From: Candidatus Chlamydia sanziniae
GTDB lineage: Bacteria > Chlamydiota > Chlamydiia > Chlamydiales > Chlamydiaceae
Reading direction: 5' to 3'
Length of the DNA: 64,000 nt
Assembly (NCBI RefSeq): GCF_001653975.1
Contig: NZ_CP014639.1
Location: 1,049,134-1,113,133 of the forward strand
Part shown: positions 9,016 through 19,393 of the stretch, in pieces
How the letters are laid out: each line of letters opens with the position of its first letter
Numbering within the stretch: position 1 is the stretch's first letter
The notes under the pieces: generated by a model
Databases searched by the model: none
What the model was told of the DNA's origin: nothing
The model's input: the letters and a program-made list of their open reading frames with translations, nothing else
Program-made: the position numbers and the translations under genes

Positions 9016-10515
9016 TCACTTGGAGCAAAACTTTTCTAAATAATAAAGAATACACCGCACTCCAAAGCCTGAAGCATATTTAGGAAAAGAATCCTCTTCT
9101 TTTTCATGATATGCCGTACCAGCAATATCTAAATGAGCCCAGGCTACAGGAGTCTCTTCTAAAAAACGCTGAAGAAAAAGAGCGGCAGTAATTGCCCCGG
9201 CACGGTTATTCCCTATATTTTTCATATCGGCAATATCCGAATGCAACGCCTGCTCATATTTTTCCACAAGTGGCAGTCTCCATAAAGATTCGGAAGTTTC
9301 AGCAGAAGCCTCCAACAGATCTTGTGCTAAGATATCGTTATTAGAAAATAAACCTGCGACTCCCTCCCCCAAAGAGATTACGATAGCTCCTGTTAAGGTG
9401 GCAACATCTACAATTCGAGTTGGGTTACAATACTTTAAAGCATAGGAAATAGCATCGGCAAGGATCAAACGTCCCTCAGCATCGGTACTACCAATTTCCA
9501 CACAGAGTCCCGACATTCCGACATACACATCTCCCATTTTATAGGATCTGCTATCAATTGCGTTCTCTGTTGCAGGAATAAGACCTGTAACATTTACAGG
9601 TAGCTCCAAAGCTGCTAATCCTGACAAAATGCCAAGTACTGTAGCTCCTCCTGCCATATCCTCTTTCATAGTCAGCATAGATTTTCCGGGCTTGAGATCC
9701 AAGCCTCCAGAATCAAAAGTGACTCCCTTACCTATGAGTACAGTATGATCTTTAGACTTTGGGCGTCCTTGGTAACGAAGGACAATAAAGTAAGGGTCAA
9801 CAGCAGAGCCTTTAGCAACGGCAGTAAGTAAACCCATTTTTTCTTTTAATATTGCCTCTTTATCTAAAATCTTAGTATCAATGCTAGGGAACTCCTTCCC
9901 CAACCCCTGGGCAATTTCAGCAAGCTTCTGAGGAGTGATATCATCAGCATTCCGATTAACTAAATCTCTAGTTAAGTAAACGCCTTCAAATATAGCTTCT
10001 TGCTTTCTAAAGATGCTATCAGCAATTTTAGGTACAATGCCAAAAACAGTAGCCTTGATAATTAAGGGTTCGTCAGTGTACTCCCGCTTGTTGTAACGAG
10101 GGTAATCGTAATTTAACGAGAGAACTCCTCCAGCTAAAGCCGATATAAACTCCTCAGCAGACAACCGTAATTCAGAGAGCGTCGGTAAAATAATATTGAT
10201 GGTACGACATTTAGCTTTTCTTAACACCCGAGTCAACTTAACATAGGCAAGAAAAACACGATGTGGAGTCAGTTCTTCTACTTTTCCTAACCCTAAGACA
10301 ATGGTTCGTGTTTCCTTAGACTTGATACTATTATAAACAAGCTCAACTTCTCCATGTTTACCTTTAAAATTCTCTAAAGCAGGAAGATAACACGATACAT
10401 ACTCTGCTCCACAAGAGGTGGCAATTTTTGCTTCTTTAAAATGCCAAAACGGCAAGACTATAGCTTCAGCTTTCCCTCGGTTTTTCCAAGAAGCTTGGGT
10501 ATAAAATAAAACCAC
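9016..10515 (-). CDS. pepA: Cytosol (leucyl) aminopeptidase, M17 family
   Basis: A 499-residue M17 metallo-aminopeptidase that trims N-terminal residues, supplying amino acids from peptides. The catalytic domain is intact. [15 protein letters not shown] carries metal and substrate ligands, MKEDMAGGA follows, and the family signature NTDAEGRL reads GSTDAEGRL here, near residue 350, one conservative change. The start codon is GTG (10515), giving [10 protein letters not shown]; family length agrees. It follows ssb after 42 bases and is probably cotranscribed with it. Confidence 0.95.
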   Translation of the reverse strand: MVLFYTQASWKNRGKAEAIVLPFWHFKEAKIATSCGAEYVSCYLPALENFKGKHGEVELVYNSIKSKETRTIVLGLGKVEELTPHRVFLAYVKLTRVLRKAKCRTINIILPTLSELRLSAEEFISALAGGVLSLNYDYPRYNKREYTDEPLIIKATVFGIVPKIADSIFRKQEAIFEGVYLTRDLVNRNADDITPQKLAEIAQGLGKEFPSIDTKILDKEAILKEKMGLLTAVAKGSAVDPYFIVLRYQGRPKSKDHTVLIGKGVTFDSGGLDLKPGKSMLTMKEDMAGGATVLGILSGLAALELPVNVTGLIPATENAIDSRSYKMGDVYVGMSGLCVEIGSTDAEGRLILADAISYALKYCNPTRIVDVATLTGAIVISLGEGVAGLFSNNDILAQDLLEASAETSESLWRLPLVEKYEQALHSDIADMKNIGNNRAGAITAALFLQRFLEETPVAWAHLDIAGTAYHEKEEDSFPKYASGFGVRCILYYLEKFCSK

Positions 10516-10557
10516 GACCCTTCTCCACTTTTATCAAAAGTATTTAATTCAAAATGC

Positions 10558-11049
10558 TTAAAAAGGAACATCTTCACAGACATATTGTTGTTCTTGTCCA
10601 TAGCCTGCATACATGTTCTTATCTTTAATAGCCTCAGCGTCCAAGGTCTCTCCTTCAAAGCCCATAGCTACAGATTCAACAGATTCATAAGACGTAGAGG
10701 AGTGATTCTCTTCCAAGGCTAGAGACCGTCCTCCCTCACTCTTTCCAAAAGGGCTGAACTTTAAAGAATCCACACTGATGACTAAAGAAGCTTGGGGTGA
10801 CCCATCTTTGCTCATATAGCTCTCGACAGCAATATCTCCAGCGACAATAACGCCGGAACCTTTTTTTAAGTAAGGAAGCATTTTATCATAACGGTTATGC
10901 CAAATATTGCACTTACACCAAACAGTCTCATCTTTCATTCCCATACGAGTTTTAACTCCTACTCTAAGTACGACAACACGTTTTCCCTTTGAAGTCATTC
11001 GTTCTTCGGGATCGGCTCCAAGATAGCCTGCAAAATATCCAAACATCAT
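10558..11049 (-). CDS. ssb: Single-stranded DNA-binding protein
   Basis: SSB coats single-stranded DNA in replication and repair. Residues 1-105 form the OB-fold (GYLGADPE, WCKCNIWHN, GVIVAGDIAVESY). A flexible linker follows, and the acidic tip ends in EDVPF, the docking peptide for SSB partner proteins. Length (163) is normal. The OB-fold ends lie in the same frame with no disruption. It is the promoter-proximal gene of ssb-pepA on the minus strand. Confidence 0.95.
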   Translation of the reverse strand: MMFGYFAGYLGADPEERMTSKGKRVVVLRVGVKTRMGMKDETVWCKCNIWHNRYDKMLPYLKKGSGVIVAGDIAVESYMSKDGSPQASLVISVDSLKFSPFGKSEGGRSLALEENHSSTSYESVESVAMGFEGETLDAEAIKDKNMYAGYGQEQQYVCEDVPF

Positions 11050-11232
11050 AATATTGCCTCTTAACTTCTTACTTTTGATATTCCTACGCTGTGAAAAGCA
11101 TGTTCCTTTAGCTCACCCTATGCATCTTATGCACTTTGCTTATTAATTAAAATAAATGAAGGATAAAATATTAATAATTCAGAAACAACAACACCTGTAT
11201 CTGTCATTTAAAGGGAAAAACAGGGAAAGAAT

Positions 11233-11270
11233 ACAATGCCTTTGTTCGTCCAACAGGGGAAAGACATTGT
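11233..11270 (-). terminator. Hairpin downstream of the slc1-like gene
   Basis: An 11-bp stem with one G-T pair (plus-strand ACAATGCCTTT at 11233-11243 and AAAGACATTGT at 11260-11270) with a 16-base loop lies 14 bases after the slc1-like stop. The trailing sequence on the minus strand is T/C-rich rather than a clean T-run, so it may be a weak terminator. It separates the slc1-like gene from ssb. Confidence 0.5.
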
Positions 11271-11283
11271 AACCCTAAGTGTA

Positions 11284-11784
11284 TTAAGCACGAATTCCTG
11301 TAGGAGGAGGCTGTATTCCCCCACCAGTTTGAGGCATTTGAGGCATTGTATCTACGGAAGGCTCCCTACCAGCACAAATATCTGCGCATACGGTCCGCCA
11401 TTTGACAACAGTTTCGATAAATAGCTGAGCAAAAGCCTTTAATAGGTTGGTTTCAGCATACTTCATATCTAAAACACAATGCATAAGAATGAGTTGCTCT
11501 TTCGTTGCGACTCCGACACCTCCACCTGCCATCTGGCCACCCAGCATCGAGCCCTCCAACAGCTTTTCATATAATGCTAATTTTCTTTGAGAATTATCAG
11601 GAAGTCCATCCAATAAAGGAGCGTAAACATAAAGGCGATCTGAATGCTCTTCATAAGTAAGATGAAGGGAAAACTCACCATCAACAAACAAAATGCAAGT
11701 GTTATTTTGATCAAAAGCTACGTCAGGTAACTTAAGTTCTTTAGCAAAATTTTTTAGATTTTCCTCAGCATTTTGCCTAGACAT
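11284..11784 (-). CDS. slc1: Type III secretion chaperone, Slc1-like (CesT family)
   Basis: Small CesT/SycE-type chaperones dimerise and escort effectors to the type III export gate. This 166-residue acidic protein has the family's alternating strands (NNTCILFVDGEFSLHLTY, residues 27-44) and the following helix LALYEKLLEGSMLGG (68-82). A glycine/proline-rich C-terminal tail follows. Position next to glgX matches CT043, named Slc1, which chaperones Tarp and other early effectors in C. trachomatis. The tail after residue 145 is unstructured. The assignment to the family is strong; the cargo list is taken from the C. trachomatis ortholog. Confidence 0.85.
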   Translation of the reverse strand: MSRQNAEENLKNFAKELKLPDVAFDQNNTCILFVDGEFSLHLTYEEHSDRLYVYAPLLDGLPDNSQRKLALYEKLLEGSMLGGQMAGGGVGVATKEQLILMHCVLDMKYAETNLLKAFAQLFIETVVKWRTVCADICAGREPSVDTMPQMPQTGGGIQPPPTGIRA

Positions 11785-11916
11785 GAGGGAATCTCCTTGT
11801 AATAAATTATTGTTACTTTAAGTTAACATAATACTGATTTGTTAGTAAATGATTTCAAAAGCTTAAAACCAAAAACTCTCTTGTCTTTCACTCCCCATTA
11901 TGCTATCGAATTAGCA

Positions 11917-13908
11917 ATGACAAAAATTACTTCTTACCCAACCTCACCTTTACCCCTTGGGGCAATGCAAGTGACTCCACAGCGTTATCGCTTTGCTTTA
12001 TTCGCTTCTCAAGCCACAGAAGTAATTCTTGCTTTGTCTTCTGAAGATTCTGAGATCATAGAGATCCCCTTATCCCCTAAAAAACATCAAACAGGTGCAA
12101 TTTGGCATATAGAGATTGAAGGAATTTCAAATCAATGGTCTTATGCATTTCGTGTCAATGGTCCCAAGAAAAGATATTCACAATATGCTTCTAAAGAGTA
12201 CCTTGCTGACCCTTATGCAAAAAATCTTCGTTCGCCACAAATTTTTGGTGCCACAAAAAAAAACGGGGATTACGCATTCTCTTATTTAAAAAAAGAAGAA
12301 TTTTCTTGGGATGGTGATACACCTTTACATCTTCCGAAAGAAGAGATGATTATTTATGAGATGCACGTCCGTTCATTTACCTGGGCAGCAACTTCTCAAG
12401 TAGAAGCTCGGGGTACATTTTTAGGAATTATCGAAAAAATTGATCACCTGCGTAAATTAGGGATAAATGCTGTTGAGCTTTTACCTATCTTTGAGTTTGA
12501 TGAAACTTCTCATCCCTTTAAAAGTTCAAAATTTCCTCATTTGTGCAATTATTGGGGTTATGCACCAGTAAATTGCTTTTCTCCTTGCCGACGCTATGCT
12601 TATGCCTCTGATCCTTGTGCTCCTATCCGTGAGTTTAAGACTTTAGTAAAAACCTTACATAAAGCAGAAATCGAAGTCATTCTTGACGTAGTTTTTAATC
12701 ACACAGGATGGGAAGGCACTACGTGTCCTCTTCCATGGATTGATACTCCCTCGTACTATCTTTTAGATGACCAAGGTACTTTCACAAATTATTCAGGCTG
12801 TGGCAATACTTTAAATACAAACCGAGCACCTACAACCCAATGGATTCTTGACGCTTTGCGTTATTGGGTAGAAGAAATGCATGTGGATGGGTTTCGTTTT
12901 GATCTAGCTTCTATATTTTCTCGAGGACCTTCAGGAACTCCTCTGGAGTTTTCTCCTGTTTTAGAAGCTATATCTTTTGATCCCTTACTTACCCAGACTA
13001 AAATTATTGCAGAACCCTGGGATTCAGGAGGTTTATACCAACTAGGATATTTTTCTTCTTTTTCCTCTCGTTGGAGTGAATGGAATGGTGCCTATAGGGA
13101 TAATATCAAAGCATTTCTTAATGGAAATCAGAATCTGCTTAGTACTTTTGCTTCCCGAATTTCTGGATCTCAAGATCTCTATTCTCAGGGCTCTCCTACC
13201 AACTCCATTAATTATGTTAGCTGTCATGACGGTTTCACACTATACGATACGGTATCCTATAACTATAAGCATAACCAAGAAAATGGGGAGAATAACCGTG
13301 ATGGCACAAATGTAAACTATAGTTACAATTTTGGAGTTGAAGGAGAAACACAGAATCTTGACATCATTGAGATAAGGCAAAGGCAACTTCGCAATTTCTT
13401 CCTTACCCTTTTCCTCTCTCAAGGAATTCCGATGATTCAATCAGGAGACGAGTATGGACATACAGCTCAAGGAAATAACAATCGTTGGGCATTAGATACT
13501 ACAGCCAATCATTTTCTCTGGGATCGTCTTAAAGAAAATTCCAATCTTGTAAATTTTCTTTGTGAGCTGATTCATTTTCGAAAAACGCATAAGAAAATGT
13601 TTAATCAAGGATTCCTTAATGCAAAAAAAATTTCATGGCTAGATGCTTCTGGGCATCCTATCCTATGGCAACCAAGTTCTTTTTTAGCTTTTGATTTAAA
13701 ATTAGATAACTCCAGCTTGTATGCAGCATTCTACATAGGCATAGATGAAATCTCCATAGCCTTGCCTAAAGTCAGACCGCATTTTCTTTCCTACCAACTC
13801 ATTGCTAATAGTATGGAGGGTTTTTCTTCTCGTATTTTGTACTCAGGAATTACGAAACTTTCTCCACATACTATTCTTATAGCAATCAGTCAAGCAAAAG
13901 AGACTTAG
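11917..13908 (+). CDS. glgX: Glycogen debranching enzyme, GH13 family
   Basis: Removes alpha-1,6 branches from phosphorylase-limited glycogen. An N-terminal CBM48 domain precedes the GH13 barrel. The four signature regions are present: [15 protein letters not shown] with the nucleophile Asp, IIAEPWD with the acid Glu, and YVSCHDG. I chose the ATG at 11917 ([10 protein letters not shown], 663 residues). The frame stays open upstream to a TTG at 11839, but that start lacks support and adds 26 residues with no family counterpart. Chlamydiae store glycogen, largely in the inclusion lumen. It ends in a 4-base tail-to-tail overlap with the SpoIID-like gene. Confidence 0.93.
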   Translation: MTKITSYPTSPLPLGAMQVTPQRYRFALFASQATEVILALSSEDSEIIEIPLSPKKHQTGAIWHIEIEGISNQWSYAFRVNGPKKRYSQYASKEYLADPYAKNLRSPQIFGATKKNGDYAFSYLKKEEFSWDGDTPLHLPKEEMIIYEMHVRSFTWAATSQVEARGTFLGIIEKIDHLRKLGINAVELLPIFEFDETSHPFKSSKFPHLCNYWGYAPVNCFSPCRRYAYASDPCAPIREFKTLVKTLHKAEIEVILDVVFNHTGWEGTTCPLPWIDTPSYYLLDDQGTFTNYSGCGNTLNTNRAPTTQWILDALRYWVEEMHVDGFRFDLASIFSRGPSGTPLEFSPVLEAISFDPLLTQTKIIAEPWDSGGLYQLGYFSSFSSRWSEWNGAYRDNIKAFLNGNQNLLSTFASRISGSQDLYSQGSPTNSINYVSCHDGFTLYDTVSYNYKHNQENGENNRDGTNVNYSYNFGVEGETQNLDIIEIRQRQLRNFFLTLFLSQGIPMIQSGDEYGHTAQGNNNRWALDTTANHFLWDRLKENSNLVNFLCELIHFRKTHKKMFNQGFLNAKKISWLDASGHPILWQPSSFLAFDLKLDNSSLYAAFYIGIDEISIALPKVRPHFLSYQLIANSMEGFSSRILYSGITKLSPHTILIAISQAKET

Positions 13909-14723
13909 CTGATTTCTCTTTCACAATCTTCGTCCCAAGATTCTATGACAACAAAATCAATATTTTTATAAAATTGTTCTAAAATCTGACGCGCATTGTA
14001 CCCTTCAATAGCAAAACGATCCACATGGGATTTAAGAAGGCTATCTGCATCTACAACTAACCCCTCAGGACTATCTATAACAAGACGTGCTGTCCAATCT
14101 ACAGCTTCTTCTACACCATAAAACTGTTTAGTCACACCAAATCCTGCATAGCCTTCTTCCTCAGCTTTAAGGTGAAAGAAATTTTGAGGATTTTTAGCTA
14201 ATAACTTTTCGTACAAAGCTGTTCTTTCTAGAATCACGCAAGCCGATAAAGCTTCCTTATCAAGTTCTCTAAGATATTTTATAGAGAGAACTGACTTGAG
14301 ATAATCTTCAATTGTCACTTCATTAGAAATCCTAATACAATGATCTGCCGTTTGGTGGATATACAAGGAACCTTGGTATTGTATACCATTTAAAAAAAGT
14401 GAAGCTGTAACCTCAGCAGGCTCAATTTTTAAACATTGCACGCCTGGATAATGCTCACCCCAGCGAATACCTTCGTATAATGCATGTACGGCACAACGCT
14501 GCCCTTGTGCGGCAGTCTGTAATAAAACATTATCTCCATAAACACGATAGGCACCCTTCGCTTCGATTAATGCTGTGGTACTTTCACGCAAAAGAAGCAC
14601 ACGAACCTTAGGCTCAGCGAGCACATCCTGCTTAATAAAAGTATCCGATACCTTAACTTCTGCATATCCTATTATGTTTATAGCAAGGGAAAGACCTATC
14701 AATATGTGTTTCGATATTTTCAC
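13905..14723 (-). CDS. SpoIID/LytB-domain protein, probably catalytically altered
   Basis: SpoIID proteins are lytic transglycosylases acting on denuded peptidoglycan; a chlamydial relative in Waddlia acts at the septum. The 272-residue protein has a signal peptide ([20 protein letters not shown]). Its SpoIID core is recognisable by the stretch [13 protein letters not shown] followed by [17 protein letters not shown] (about 145-180). In the family motif DYLKGVVxxEMP the Glu is the catalytic residue; here that position is Lys in SVLSIKY. The start is GTG, overlapping the ruvB stop as GTGA, so the two genes are coupled. It matches CT041 in place. Confidence 0.8.
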   Translation of the reverse strand: MKISKHILIGLSLAINIIGYAEVKVSDTFIKQDVLAEPKVRVLLLRESTTALIEAKGAYRVYGDNVLLQTAAQGQRCAVHALYEGIRWGEHYPGVQCLKIEPAEVTASLFLNGIQYQGSLYIHQTADHCIRISNEVTIEDYLKSVLSIKYLRELDKEALSACVILERTALYEKLLAKNPQNFFHLKAEEEGYAGFGVTKQFYGVEEAVDWTARLVIDSPEGLVVDADSLLKSHVDRFAIEGYNARQILEQFYKNIDFVVIESWDEDCEREIS

Positions 14724-15733
14724 TTCCCTTCTCCTAAATTTTGTAAATTCGCTGCATGCTTTTTTAAGTGGTTATAAGCAAGCTGGGTAACCATCCTGCC
14801 TCGTGGCGTTTTTTTAATTAAACCTTTTAAAATTAAAAAAGGCTCATAAACATCTTCTAGGGTTTTAATATCTTCCCCAACTGCCACCGATAAAGTTTTG
14901 ATTCCAACAGGACCACCTTGATAGTAATCGATTATTGTAGTGAGAAATTTCATATCTATTTCATTTAATCCCCACTCATCTATTAATAGCATAGCTAAAG
15001 CTTTTTGTGCTACGTCGCCATTTATACAGTTTCCTTCACGCATTTGTGCAAAATCTCTTACCCAACGCAGAAGGTGGTTCGCAAGGCGTGGTGTTCCTCG
15101 GGAACGTTTCGCTATGGCTTCTAATGCGTAGGACTCTACCTTTAAACCAAGAAGATGTGCTGATCGCAAGAGAATCTCCGTAAGATCTTGATCTGAATAA
15201 TAAGAAAGTCTGGCACTATAAGCAAACCGCGTTCTTAAAGGTTCGCTTAGCATTCCTGATCGCGTTGTTGCTCCTACTAAGGTAAAAGGAGCAAGATCTA
15301 CACGAACAGAACGAGCTCCAGGGCCTGAATCAATCGTAATGTCTACTTTAAAATCTTCCATAGCAGGATAAAGATATTCTTCTGCGATTTTCCCCATACG
15401 ATGGATTTCATCAATAAAGAAAACATCTCCCTCCTGTAAGCTTGTTAATAATCCTAGAAGATCTGAAGGCTTTACCAATTGTGGGCCTGACGTAGTAACT
15501 AAACCCTTACCTATTGTACGAGCAACAATATGAGCTAAGGAAGTTTTTCCCAATCCAGGAGGACCGAAAAACAGGCAATGCCCTGGAGCTTCTCCACGTT
15601 GTAGAGCTGCGCGAAGAAATAAATCTAAACGTTCTTTTAGGCTCTCCTGTCCACAAAACTCGTATAATCCCTTAGGTCTTAAGGAGACATCGAGTTTATT
15701 ATCTTGGTACAAGACAGCTGCTTGGTGCGTCAT
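14720..15733 (-). CDS. ruvB: Holliday junction branch-migration ATPase RuvB
   Basis: RuvB is the hexameric motor of RuvAB. Walker A is [10 protein letters not shown] and Walker B is FIDEIHRM; sensor 1 is GATTRSG. The C-terminal winged helix holds [15 protein letters not shown]. Starting at the ATG at 15733 ([10 protein letters not shown]) gives 337 residues, the family length; the frame runs 18 codons further upstream without conserved sequence. It is upstream of, and overlaps, the SpoIID-like gene. Confidence 0.95.
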   Translation of the reverse strand: MTHQAAVLYQDNKLDVSLRPKGLYEFCGQESLKERLDLFLRAALQRGEAPGHCLFFGPPGLGKTSLAHIVARTIGKGLVTTSGPQLVKPSDLLGLLTSLQEGDVFFIDEIHRMGKIAEEYLYPAMEDFKVDITIDSGPGARSVRVDLAPFTLVGATTRSGMLSEPLRTRFAYSARLSYYSDQDLTEILLRSAHLLGLKVESYALEAIAKRSRGTPRLANHLLRWVRDFAQMREGNCINGDVAQKALAMLLIDEWGLNEIDMKFLTTIIDYYQGGPVGIKTLSVAVGEDIKTLEDVYEPFLILKGLIKKTPRGRMVTQLAYNHLKKHAANLQNLGEGK

Positions 15734-16023
15734 ATATCTATCCTTATATCTTCTTAGTCTCTTAAAGGCGCAGGAATTTGTAAACAATTAAAATACGCTC
15801 CAAAAATAAGGTTTGCCTTTTTCCTATTGTATTATCTAACATTGCTATTGGGGTCTATCTCTAGAAAATGGAGTCTAAGGAATGGATTTGCTTCTGTTAT
15901 TTAGGTCTTTTTTAGAAACATTTTTTCCTACCTGGTAACGAGAACAATTGCCTAGAATCAACAAAATAAAGGAATGTACATATCCCTCGAGCAAATGAAT
16001 TTCTAGATACTAAGGTTTCTAAA

Positions 16024-16596
16024 ATGAGTATAAAAGAAGATACGTGGATCCGTCAGATGGCTTTGGAAGCCGAAATGATCAAGCCTTTTGTTGACAGCCA
16101 AATGAATATTAATCGGGATTCTGGAGAGAAGCTCATTAGTTATGGTCTTTCAAGTTATGGCTATGACCTTCGTTTATCTCGAGAATTCAAAGTTTTCACT
16201 AATGTATACAATTCTATTGTTGATCCCAAGTGTTTTACTGAAGATACGTTTGTTTCTATTCATGACGATATTTGTATTATCCCTCCCAATTCTTTTGCCC
16301 TTGCACGTAGTGTGGAATATTTTCGGATTCCTAGGAACGTATTAACTATGTGTATAGGAAAATCTACGTACGCACGGTGTGGAATTATTGTAAATGTCAC
16401 TCCCTTTGAACCTGAGTGGGAAGGATATGTAACGATAGAAATTTCGAATACAACTCCGTTACCTGCAAAAATCTATGCCAATGAAGGAATTGCTCAAGTA
16501 ATATTCTTTGAAGCCCGTACTCCTTGTGAGATTTCCTATGCTGATAGAAAGGGGAAATATCAAAAGCAACAAGGAATCACAGTTCCTTGTGTTTAA
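16024..16596 (+). CDS. dcd: dCTP deaminase
   Basis: Converts dCTP to dUTP, the precursor of dTTP. The 190-residue chain carries the trimeric dUTPase-like fold with [23 protein letters not shown] (active-site Ser and Arg) and [20 protein letters not shown], which contains the catalytic Glu. Length is standard. It starts a plus-strand run with the small FtsB-like gene 9 bases downstream. About 290 bases of AT-rich spacer without a recognised feature precede it, shared with divergent ruvB. Confidence 0.95.
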   Translation: MSIKEDTWIRQMALEAEMIKPFVDSQMNINRDSGEKLISYGLSSYGYDLRLSREFKVFTNVYNSIVDPKCFTEDTFVSIHDDICIIPPNSFALARSVEYFRIPRNVLTMCIGKSTYARCGIIVNVTPFEPEWEGYVTIEISNTTPLPAKIYANEGIAQVIFFEARTPCEISYADRKGKYQKQQGITVPCV

Positions 16597-16605
16597 AGTT
16601 TTGAT

Positions 16606-16929
16606 ATGCAGAAAGTACCTTGGCTAAGATGGCTAGAAGAAGGAGTTATAAATTCTTGGTGGGTCATTCTGAGTGTTCTTATTAGTGGATTTATTTATGA
16701 TCGTGCGATTCACGAAGTGCAGCAGGAAGAGTTACGCTTACAAAGTCGCGTGACTCTTTTACAAGAAAAAATCCTTAAAACGAAAGAAGAGCAAATCCAG
16801 CTTCAACTTCATCTCGAGCATTGGGATATCCCCGCCGTTATAGAATCTGCATTAATTCAGCGGTTAGGTCTCATTCCTAAAGGGTATGTAAAAGTATACC
16901 GTGCTCCAGGGCAAACCACCAAAGAATAG
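16606..16929 (+). CDS. Small membrane coiled-coil protein, FtsB/DivIC-like
   Basis: The protein has 107 residues: one membrane span at about 18-35, a heptad-rich helix at 38-75, and a C-terminal segment RLGLIPKGYVKVY. That order (short N-terminus, span, coiled coil, then RLG-x-x-x-x-G near the end) is the architecture of septum-formation initiators FtsB/DivIC, whose signature is ERLGMVKPGE. FtsB has not been firmly assigned in Chlamydia. It matches CT038 in place. The identification is from architecture plus one motif and needs profile support. Confidence 0.5.
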   Translation: MQKVPWLRWLEEGVINSWWVILSVLISGFIYDRAIHEVQQEELRLQSRVTLLQEKILKTKEEQIQLQLHLEHWDIPAVIESALIQRLGLIPKGYVKVYRAPGQTTKE

Positions 16930-16945
16930 GGGTTGAAACAAGATC

Positions 16946-18181
16946 ATGATGCCTACAGTGTTTATTTTTCTTGTTATCTGCTTTACTCTATGTTCTGGAT
17001 TCATTTCCTTATCACAAATTGCCTTATTTTCGTTGCCAACAAGTTTGATTTCTCATTACAAACGCTCAAGATCAAAAAAACAACAACAAGTAGCATCTTT
17101 ACTTTCACACCCACACCACCTACTGATTACTTTGATTTTCTGTGATATTGGGTTAAACATTGGCATCCAAAACTGTATGGCTATTCTCGTCGGAGATACA
17201 GCCTCATGGTGGTTCACGGTAGGAATTCCCTTAGCCATCACTTTAATTCTAGGAGAAATTTTGCCTAAAGCTGTTGCTTTACCTTACAATACACAGATCG
17301 CTCGTTCGGTTGCTCCTACCATTCGCTTTTTTACAAAGATCCTCAAACCAATGCTTTATTGGGGAATTAGTGGAATTAATCGTTTGGTCCAATGGATTCT
17401 TTCTAAAGAACAAGTGAATCTTATCCAACCACAAGAGTTAAAAGAGGTATTACAAAGCTGTAAAGATTTTGGTGTTGTGAGCCAAGAAGAAAGACGTTTA
17501 CTTTATGGTTACCTGTCCCTTGGGGATTGTAGCGTGAAAGAACGTATGCAACCCCGCCAAAACATTCTTTTCTATGACATCCAGACTCCCATAGAACATC
17601 TTTATTCACTATTTTCTAAAAAACATTGTTCTCGTGTTCCTGTTTGCAATGATAACCTGCAAAACCTTTTAGGAATCTGCACAGCAAAAGCACTTCTGCT
17701 CTATGGCAAACCTCTCCAATCTTCAGATGAGATTCTTCCTCTTCTAAAGAAGCCCTATTATATGCCAGAGACTATTTCAGCAAAGACTGCCCTTTGCCAT
17801 CTTGCTGCGGAAGAGGAAACTCTAGGTATGATCATTGATGAATATGGATCGATTGAAGGATTAATCACACAAGAGGATCTTTTTGAAATAGTCTCTGGAG
17901 AGATTGTAGATCAGCGGGATAACCAACTTCTTTATACAACCTCAGGGAAAGATGTCGTGATTGCTGCAGGCACTCTAGAACTACGTGATCTTAATGAAAT
18001 TTTTGATATCAATTTACCCACAAATAATAATACTGCAACGTTGGGAGGCTGGCTAACAGAACAAATTCGTGCGATCCCTACGACAGGAATGAAGCTCACA
18101 TGGAATAATCTACTTTTTCAAGTGCTGGATGCAGCTCCAAACCGTGTCCGTCGTGTCTACATAAGGAAAATGTATGACTGA
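16946..18181 (+). CDS. CNNM/CBS-domain membrane protein (HlyC/CorC family), first copy
   Basis: The 411-residue protein has an N-terminal DUF21/CNNM domain of about four membrane segments (residues 1-150). LGEILPKAVALP marks the domain's conserved loop. Two CBS domains (about 195-315) and a C-terminal CorC/HlyC-type module follow. Family members are ion transporters or regulators; the older name hemolysin-like (TlyC) is misleading. It is followed with an 8-base overlap by a paralog, a pair that corresponds to CT257 and CT256. Substrate is unknown; magnesium or other divalent ions are plausible from the family. Confidence 0.85.
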   Translation: MMPTVFIFLVICFTLCSGFISLSQIALFSLPTSLISHYKRSRSKKQQQVASLLSHPHHLLITLIFCDIGLNIGIQNCMAILVGDTASWWFTVGIPLAITLILGEILPKAVALPYNTQIARSVAPTIRFFTKILKPMLYWGISGINRLVQWILSKEQVNLIQPQELKEVLQSCKDFGVVSQEERRLLYGYLSLGDCSVKERMQPRQNILFYDIQTPIEHLYSLFSKKHCSRVPVCNDNLQNLLGICTAKALLLYGKPLQSSDEILPLLKKPYYMPETISAKTALCHLAAEEETLGMIIDEYGSIEGLITQEDLFEIVSGEIVDQRDNQLLYTTSGKDVVIAAGTLELRDLNEIFDINLPTNNNTATLGGWLTEQIRAIPTTGMKLTWNNLLFQVLDAAPNRVRRVYIRKMYD

Positions 18182-19388
18182 TTCTGTAATTCTTTGGCTT
18201 GGAACCAATGTCCTTTGCATTGTCTTCCAAGGATTTTACTCCATGATGGAAATGGCCTGTGTTTCCTTCAATCGTGTTCGACTCCAATACTATTTAACAA
18301 AAGGCCACAAGAAAGCCCGTTATATTAATTTCTTAATCCGTAGGCCTTATCGACTTTTTGGAACCGTCATGTTGGGGGTAAATATTGCCTTACAAGTGGG
18401 CTCTGAATCTTCGAGGAACTGTTATAGAGCTCTAGGTTTTTCTCCCGATTATGCTCCGTTTACACAGATCTTCCTCGTAGTAATTTTTGCAGAGCTTCTT
18501 CCATTGACAATATCACGTAAAATTCCTGAGAAATTAGCACTCTGGGGAGCCCCTATTCTTTACTACTCCCATTATATTTTCTACCCGTTAATTCAACTCA
18601 TTGGAAGCATTACAGAAGCTCTTTATTATTTTCTAAAAATCAAAAAAGAAAAATTAAATTCCACTCTTAGCAGAGATGAGTTTCAAAAAGCTTTAGAAAC
18701 TCATCATGAAGAACAAGACTTTAATGTCATTGCTACAAATATCTTTTCTTTAAGTGCGACTTCTGCAGATCAAGTTTGTCAACCTTTAGATCAGATTACA
18801 ATGCTTTCTTCTTCCGCCAACGTCAAAGATTTATGCCGTACAATAAAAGATACGGATACAGATTTTGTGCCTATTTATCATAAAATCCGAAAAAATATTA
18901 TAGGCATTGCTCTTCCCAAGGATTTTGTAAATAAAAATCTTGATGATGCATTAATCCACCATTTGCATTCTCCTTGGTTTATTACAGCAAAGTCGAAACT
19001 TATTCGCATTCTCAAAGAATTTCGTGACAACCGCTGTAGCGTTGCTGTTGTACTTAATGCTTCAGGAGAACCCATGGGCATTCTGAGTTTGAATGCTATT
19101 TTTAAAATTTTGTTTAACACTTCAAACATCGCACATCTGAAACCCAAGACAATCTCTGTGATTGAAAGGACATTTCCCGGAAATTATCGAATTAAAGATT
19201 TACAAAAAGAGTTAGGTATACGGTTTTCACAGCATACCGTAGAAACATTAGCGCAGCTTGTTCTTCAATTTTTAGATACTCCTGCTGAAGTGGGGACTTC
19301 CGTAATTATTGATAATCTTCTCCTAGAGGTAAAGGAAATGTCTTTATCTGGCATTAAACGCATCTCTATCAAAAACTTACTTTCGTAA
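18174..19388 (+). CDS. CNNM/CBS-domain membrane protein (HlyC/CorC family), second copy
   Basis: A paralog of the preceding gene, 404 residues, overlapping it by 8 bases. It has the same order: membrane domain with FAELLPLTISRKIPEK near 105-120, CBS pair near 195-320, and a C-terminal CorC-type domain. The two may form a heteromer; that is inferred from coupling and equal size. The IscS-like gene converges on it after 5 bases. Confidence 0.85.
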   Translation: MTDSVILWLGTNVLCIVFQGFYSMMEMACVSFNRVRLQYYLTKGHKKARYINFLIRRPYRLFGTVMLGVNIALQVGSESSRNCYRALGFSPDYAPFTQIFLVVIFAELLPLTISRKIPEKLALWGAPILYYSHYIFYPLIQLIGSITEALYYFLKIKKEKLNSTLSRDEFQKALETHHEEQDFNVIATNIFSLSATSADQVCQPLDQITMLSSSANVKDLCRTIKDTDTDFVPIYHKIRKNIIGIALPKDFVNKNLDDALIHHLHSPWFITAKSKLIRILKEFRDNRCSVAVVLNASGEPMGILSLNAIFKILFNTSNIAHLKPKTISVIERTFPGNYRIKDLQKELGIRFSQHTVETLAQLVLQFLDTPAEVGTSVIIDNLLLEVKEMSLSGIKRISIKNLLS

Positions 19389-19393
19389 CTCCC

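Noticed and set aside
11839..11916. Upstream TTG start for glgX
   Set aside because: It adds 26 residues without family similarity and lacks a ribosome site; ATG 11917 gives the family length.
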